DNA from: Saccharopolyspora shandongensis
GTDB lineage: Bacteria; Actinomycetota; Actinomycetes; Mycobacteriales; Pseudonocardiaceae
Length of the DNA stretch: 64,000 nucleotides
Direction of reading: 5' to 3'
NCBI RefSeq assembly: GCF_900106995.1
Contig: NZ_FNOK01000001.1
Span: 1-64,000 of the forward strand
Of the stretch, positions 61,085 through 64,000 are shown one piece after another. The notes under the pieces are model-generated. The model ran no database searches. It had not been told where the DNA came from and was given only the letters and a program-made list of their open reading frames with translations. Each line of letters starts with the position of its first letter. Positions within the stretch are counted from its first letter, which is position 1. The translations under genes were made by a program, and so were the position numbers.

Positions 61085-62055
61085 CGGTCGTCTCCTTCGA
61101 ACGTGATCCGGCCGGTCAGGTCCGTGCCGGTGACCGGGCGGGGGTCGTGGTGCACCGCCAGGCACACCTCGGTGGCCACCGACTCGCGCGGGCCGATCTC
61201 GACGAGGTTCCCGCCGGTCGCCCTCGCGTGCTCGACGCCGCCCGCCGGGATCGTCGAGGCGGGCTCGGCCGCGAACACGTATTCCGTGCGGTACCAGGGC
61301 AATCCGGGTGTCGCACGGCCTTCGAACCACAGCCAGGCGTTCGGCAGCACGTCGCCGTTCCAGGCCATGGCCACGCCGAGGTCGCCGTCGGCGCTGGTGA
61401 TCGACACCCAGTGCTCGGTGAAGTCCTCGAAGTAGGCGAGCGCGGCCTGCCCGGGGCCGCCGGGTGGCAGCGTCGAGAGCGCCGGGACGGGCCACGCGAG
61501 GGTCGCGCCGGGCTCCATGCCGGACGTCGGATCGACCGCGAGCTTCTGCGCGCCCGCCGCGATCCGCGTCCCCGGCGTCACCAGCGGCGCGCCGAAGGCC
61601 GGGTGGTGCACGATCGTCACCGAGACCGGGTCGGGGCTTTCGTTGTGGAACTCGTCCGCCACCCGCAGCACCGGTCCGGCCAGCTCGACGCGGCGGCGGA
61701 TCCGCAGCGGCGCCTGGCTCAACCGCACCGAGAGCACCGCGGAGTCCGAAGTGGACTCCGCGACCCGCCAGCGCAGCAGGCACGCCTCGCCGTGGAAGCC
61801 CCAGGTGCCGCCCGCGACGTTCGACGCATCGCCTGCGTTCGGGCACACCAGCTGCCACCCGCCCTGGTACAGCGCCTGCCACGACTGGCGGGATTCCGGT
61901 GCCCACGGCCCGGGCTGGGCCGAATCCGCCCACGGCGTGCGGTAGAGCAGCTGCGCGCCGGTTCGGGCATCGGTCAGCGCGGTGATGTCCGCGCCCCGGT
62001 CGGGCGTCAACCGCACCGCCAGGTGGTCGTTTCGCAGTTCGAGGTCAGTGGCCAC
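61081..62055 (-). CDS. Aldose-1-epimerase-like protein
   Basis: This 324-residue beta-sandwich protein of the galactose mutarotase-like superfamily has NDHLAVRLTPDRGADITALTDARTGAQLLY at the start, LYQGGWQLVCPNAG and IVHHPAFG with conserved His, and LGVAMAWNGDVLPNAWLWFEGRA. The GTG at 62055 overlaps the hydratase gene by 11 nt. Its place among acyl-CoA genes is odd; a sugar-linked acid substrate is possible. Confidence 0.75.
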   Translation of the reverse strand: MATDLELRNDHLAVRLTPDRGADITALTDARTGAQLLYRTPWADSAQPGPWAPESRQSWQALYQGGWQLVCPNAGDASNVAGGTWGFHGEACLLRWRVAESTSDSAVLSVRLSQAPLRIRRRVELAGPVLRVADEFHNESPDPVSVTIVHHPAFGAPLVTPGTRIAAGAQKLAVDPTSGMEPGATLAWPVPALSTLPPGGPGQAALAYFEDFTEHWVSITSADGDLGVAMAWNGDVLPNAWLWFEGRATPGLPWYRTEYVFAAEPASTIPAGGVEHARATGGNLVEIGPRESVATEVCLAVHHDPRPVTGTDLTGRITFEGDDR

Positions 62056-62827
62056 GGAACACCGCCGATCGCTTCTCCAGGAATGCCGCTACGCCTTCCC
62101 GTGCATCATCGGTGGTGTAGAGCCAGGACAACACCTGCTGTTCGCGGGTCAGCGCGGCGGCCAGCCCGGTCTCCAGCCCGTCGTCGACCAGCCGCTTGCC
62201 CTCCCGCACCGCCAGCGGCGCCTGCCCGGCGATCGTCGTCGCCAGCTCCACCGCGCGCGGGACCAGCTCGTCCGGTTCCACCAGCGCCGTGAGCAGGCCG
62301 AGGCGGTGCGCCTCGTCGGGCTTCACCCGCCGACCGGTGAGCACCAGTTCCTTCGTGACGCGTGCCCCGACCGCCCGGGCCAGCCGCACCGTGCCGCCGC
62401 CACCGGGCAGCAGGCCGAGCGACACCTCCGGCAACCCGAACCGGGCCGCGGTGGAGGCGACGATGAAGTCGCAGCACAGCGCCACCTCGAAGCCGCCGCC
62501 GAGCGCGTAGCCGTTGACCGCCGCGATCGTCGGCTGCGGCAGCGCCGCGAGCTGGTCGAACACGCCGCGCGAGAGCTTCTGGTAGTCGTCGAAGGCGGTG
62601 CGGCCGACGCCGGAGTACTCGTTGATGTCCGCGCCGGCGATGAACCCGCGCCCGGTGCCGGTGAGCACCAGCACCCGCACCTCGTCGTCGGAGCGAAGGC
62701 GCGCGAGGTACTCGCCCAGCGCCTCGACCATGCCCCGCGACAGCGCGCCGAGCGCGCTTTCCCGGTCGATGCGCAGCACGGCGACGCCGTCCTGCCGCGT
62801 TTCCACCAGGTTCTCGTGCACCTTCAT
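62045..62827 (-). CDS. Enoyl-CoA hydratase/isomerase family protein
   Basis: This 260-residue crotonase-fold protein has FIAGADINEYSG (first oxyanion-hole region), NGYALGGGFEVALCCDFIVA and FGLPEVSLGLLPGGGGTVRL (the second block with the usual Glu). ATGA overlap with CaiB indicates coupling. It would hydrate or isomerise the CoA thioester formed by the transferase. Confidence 0.9.
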   Translation of the reverse strand: MKVHENLVETRQDGVAVLRIDRESALGALSRGMVEALGEYLARLRSDDEVRVLVLTGTGRGFIAGADINEYSGVGRTAFDDYQKLSRGVFDQLAALPQPTIAAVNGYALGGGFEVALCCDFIVASTAARFGLPEVSLGLLPGGGGTVRLARAVGARVTKELVLTGRRVKPDEAHRLGLLTALVEPDELVPRAVELATTIAGQAPLAVREGKRLVDDGLETGLAAALTREQQVLSWLYTTDDAREGVAAFLEKRSAVFRGH

Positions 62828-64000
62828 GCCACGGCTCCGTCCGCGCGCAGCTGCTCGATCTGCTCGGCGCTGAGCACCTCGCCGAGGACGTCGCTGGTGT
62901 GCTCCCCCACCGCCGGCGGCGCGTAGCGCAGCTGCCACGGCGTTTCCGACAGCCGGATCGGGCAGCCGATCAGCTCGATGTCCCCGGCCTTCGCGTGCCG
63001 GGTGCGCACGATCAGGTCCGAGCCGTCGGCCCGCAGCTCGTCCACCGCTTCCTTCGTGCTGCGCACCCGCGCGCACCACACGCCCGCGGGCAGCAGCGCG
63101 TCCAGCCAGTCCTGCGTGGGCCGCTGCGCGGTGCGGGCTTCCAGGGTCCGCTTGACCTCGTCGCGGTCCGTCCAGGCGTCCAGCTCCGCGACCTGCGGCA
63201 CGCCGAACAGCGGGCCGACCACGTCCAGCGGTGCCATCGCCACGGCCAGCCAGCCGTCCGCGGTGCGGTAGATCCCGAACGGCGCGTCCAGCCACGCCTG
63301 GCCGACGCCTTCGGCCGAGCGCGCGAACTCCGCGCCCTGGTTGACTATCGACGAGATCTCCTGGCACTGCAGGGAGATCGCCGTCGAGTAGAGGTCCACC
63401 TCGACGCGCTGGCCGACGCCGTGACGCAGCCGGGCCACCAGGGCGGCGAGGATGCCGTTGGCCAGGTTCAGCGCGGTGGCCGCGTCGACGATCGCGGTGC
63501 CGGCCGGGGTCGGCGGGTCACCCGCCCGGCCGCCGTTGGCGGCGAGCCCGGACATCGACTGGATCAGCAGGTCCTGGCCGGGCCGGTTCTCCCTGGCGTA
63601 GCGGGTGTCCTGGCCCCAGCCGGAGCCGGAGCAGTAGATGATGTCCGGCTTCACGCGGCGGAAGTCCTCGAAGCCGAGGCCGCGGCGGGCCAGCACGCCG
63701 GGCCGGAAGTTCTCCACCACCACGTCGCAGGTCTTGCCGATCTCCAGCAGCGCGTCGCGCACCGCGTCGGAGCGCAGGTCCACCGCGACCGACCGCTTGT
63801 TGCGGTTCATCGCCAGGAACGCCGCCGAGTCGCCGCCGACGAGCTCGCCCTGCAGGTGCAGGCCGCGCTCCCACTCGCCGTCGAGCCGCTCGACCTTGAT
63901 GACGTCGGCGCCGAGGTCGGCCAGCAGCTGGGTGCCGTAGGGGCCGAGCATCATCTGGGTGAAGTCGAGGACGCGGATCCCCTGCAATGCCTGCTCCGGC
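62824..64000 (-). CDS. CaiB/BaiF family CoA-transferase, 5' end beyond window
   Basis: This type III CoA-transferase has LQGIRVLDFTQMMLGPYGTQLLADLGADVIKVER at the visible N-terminus, MNRNKRSVAVDLRS and FRPGVLARRGLGFEDFRRVKPDIIYCSGSGWG. The catalytic Asp lies in GQDLLIQSMSG. The frame stays open upstream of TTG 63987 to the window edge (PEQALQG), and relatives start a few residues further, so the true start is probably just outside. It transfers CoA to a carboxylic acid that the hydratase then processes. Confidence 0.9.
   Translation of the reverse strand, partial: PEQALQGIRVLDFTQMMLGPYGTQLLADLGADVIKVERLDGEWERGLHLQGELVGGDSAAFLAMNRNKRSVAVDLRSDAVRDALLEIGKTCDVVVENFRPGVLARRGLGFEDFRRVKPDIIYCSGSGWGQDTRYARENRPGQDLLIQSMSGLAANGGRAGDPPTPAGTAIVDAATALNLANGILAALVARLRHGVGQRVEVDLYSTAISLQCQEISSIVNQGAEFARSAEGVGQAWLDAPFGIYRTADGWLAVAMAPLDVVGPLFGVPQVAELDAWTDRDEVKRTLEARTAQRPTQDWLDALLPAGVWCARVRSTKEAVDELRADGSDLIVRTRHAKAGDIELIGCPIRLSETPWQLRYAPPAVGEHTSDVLGEVLSAEQIEQLRADGAVA

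Noticed and set aside
1-64000. CRISPR arrays, tRNA or rRNA genes, insertion sequences
   Set aside because: No spaced direct repeats, tRNA-like T-loop motifs, rRNA segments or transposase proteins were seen on reading; a dedicated tRNAscan or Infernal run would be needed to exclude small RNAs.

Overview
The window is high-GC, densely packed DNA with GTG and TTG starts, many 4-nt start/stop overlaps and a conservon-type operon (sensor kinase, Roadblock, DUF742, GTPase). This points to a filamentous actinomycete. The gene mix and the style of the intergenic hairpins suggest Pseudonocardiaceae, possibly Saccharopolyspora, but no marker gene here proves that. I saw no rRNA, tRNA, CRISPR array, insertion sequence or replication origin.

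Layout. 1-3.4 kb: the C-terminal end of an HNH (13E12/DUF222-type) protein, a small membrane protein, an AhpD-like protein, and a divergent MarR/SDR pair with two clear operators. 3.8-6.3 kb: a DMATS-type indole prenyltransferase next to a tryptophanase, a two-gene route to prenylated indoles. It ends in a shared bidirectional terminator facing the conservon (6.3-10.3 kb). 10.6-17.8 kb: a uronate/polyuronate region with a decayed beta-helix lyase, a secreted PL14-like lyase, a TIM-barrel-like unknown, a KdgD dehydratase cut to 48 residues, a sodium:solute symporter, uronate dehydrogenase and two paralogous IclR regulators. 17.8-25 kb: an M20 amidohydrolase / YtcJ-type amidohydrolase / MHS transporter operon divergent from a PucR regulator, with a striking nested inverted-repeat element in the operon, then an SDR. 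25-32.5 kb: a membrane protein, a large NB-ARC/LuxR regulator, and a tandem Lrp regulator divergent from AbgT plus a CPG2-like M20 peptidase. 32.6-41.9 kb: a sugar-catabolic locus controlled by a ROK repressor, with two xylose-isomerase-like epimerases, two Gfo/Idh dehydrogenases, an ABC importer lacking its ATPase, and ThuA. 42-50.8 kb: an XRE / zinc-ribbon / unknown trio, a PQQ-type sugar dehydrogenase, an MpaB oxygenase divergent from TetR plus SDR, a HepT/MntA-like toxin-antitoxin pair whose antitoxin carries an extra HTH, and a copper-type island bounded by two CsoR paralogs. 51-53.4 kb: a Bcr/CflA exporter and a DUF574 methyltransferase with a hairpin abutting its ribosome-binding site. 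53.4-60.2 kb: D-aminoacylase, transporter, N-acylamino-acid racemase, SIS protein and COG3375-type GNAT, divergent from an M20 deacylase. Together these form a complete predicted D- to L-amino-acid salvage route. 60.3-64 kb: SDR, aldose-epimerase-like protein, enoyl-CoA hydratase and a CaiB CoA-transferase running off the window edge.

Overall this looks like an accessory catabolic and regulatory region with many small self-contained modules, each carrying its own regulator. The most interesting items are the amino-acid racemization module with an HTH-less SIS protein, the prenyltransferase/tryptophanase pair, the structured element at 21.0-21.1 kb, the HTH-fused MntA-like antitoxin, and the broken uronate pathway.
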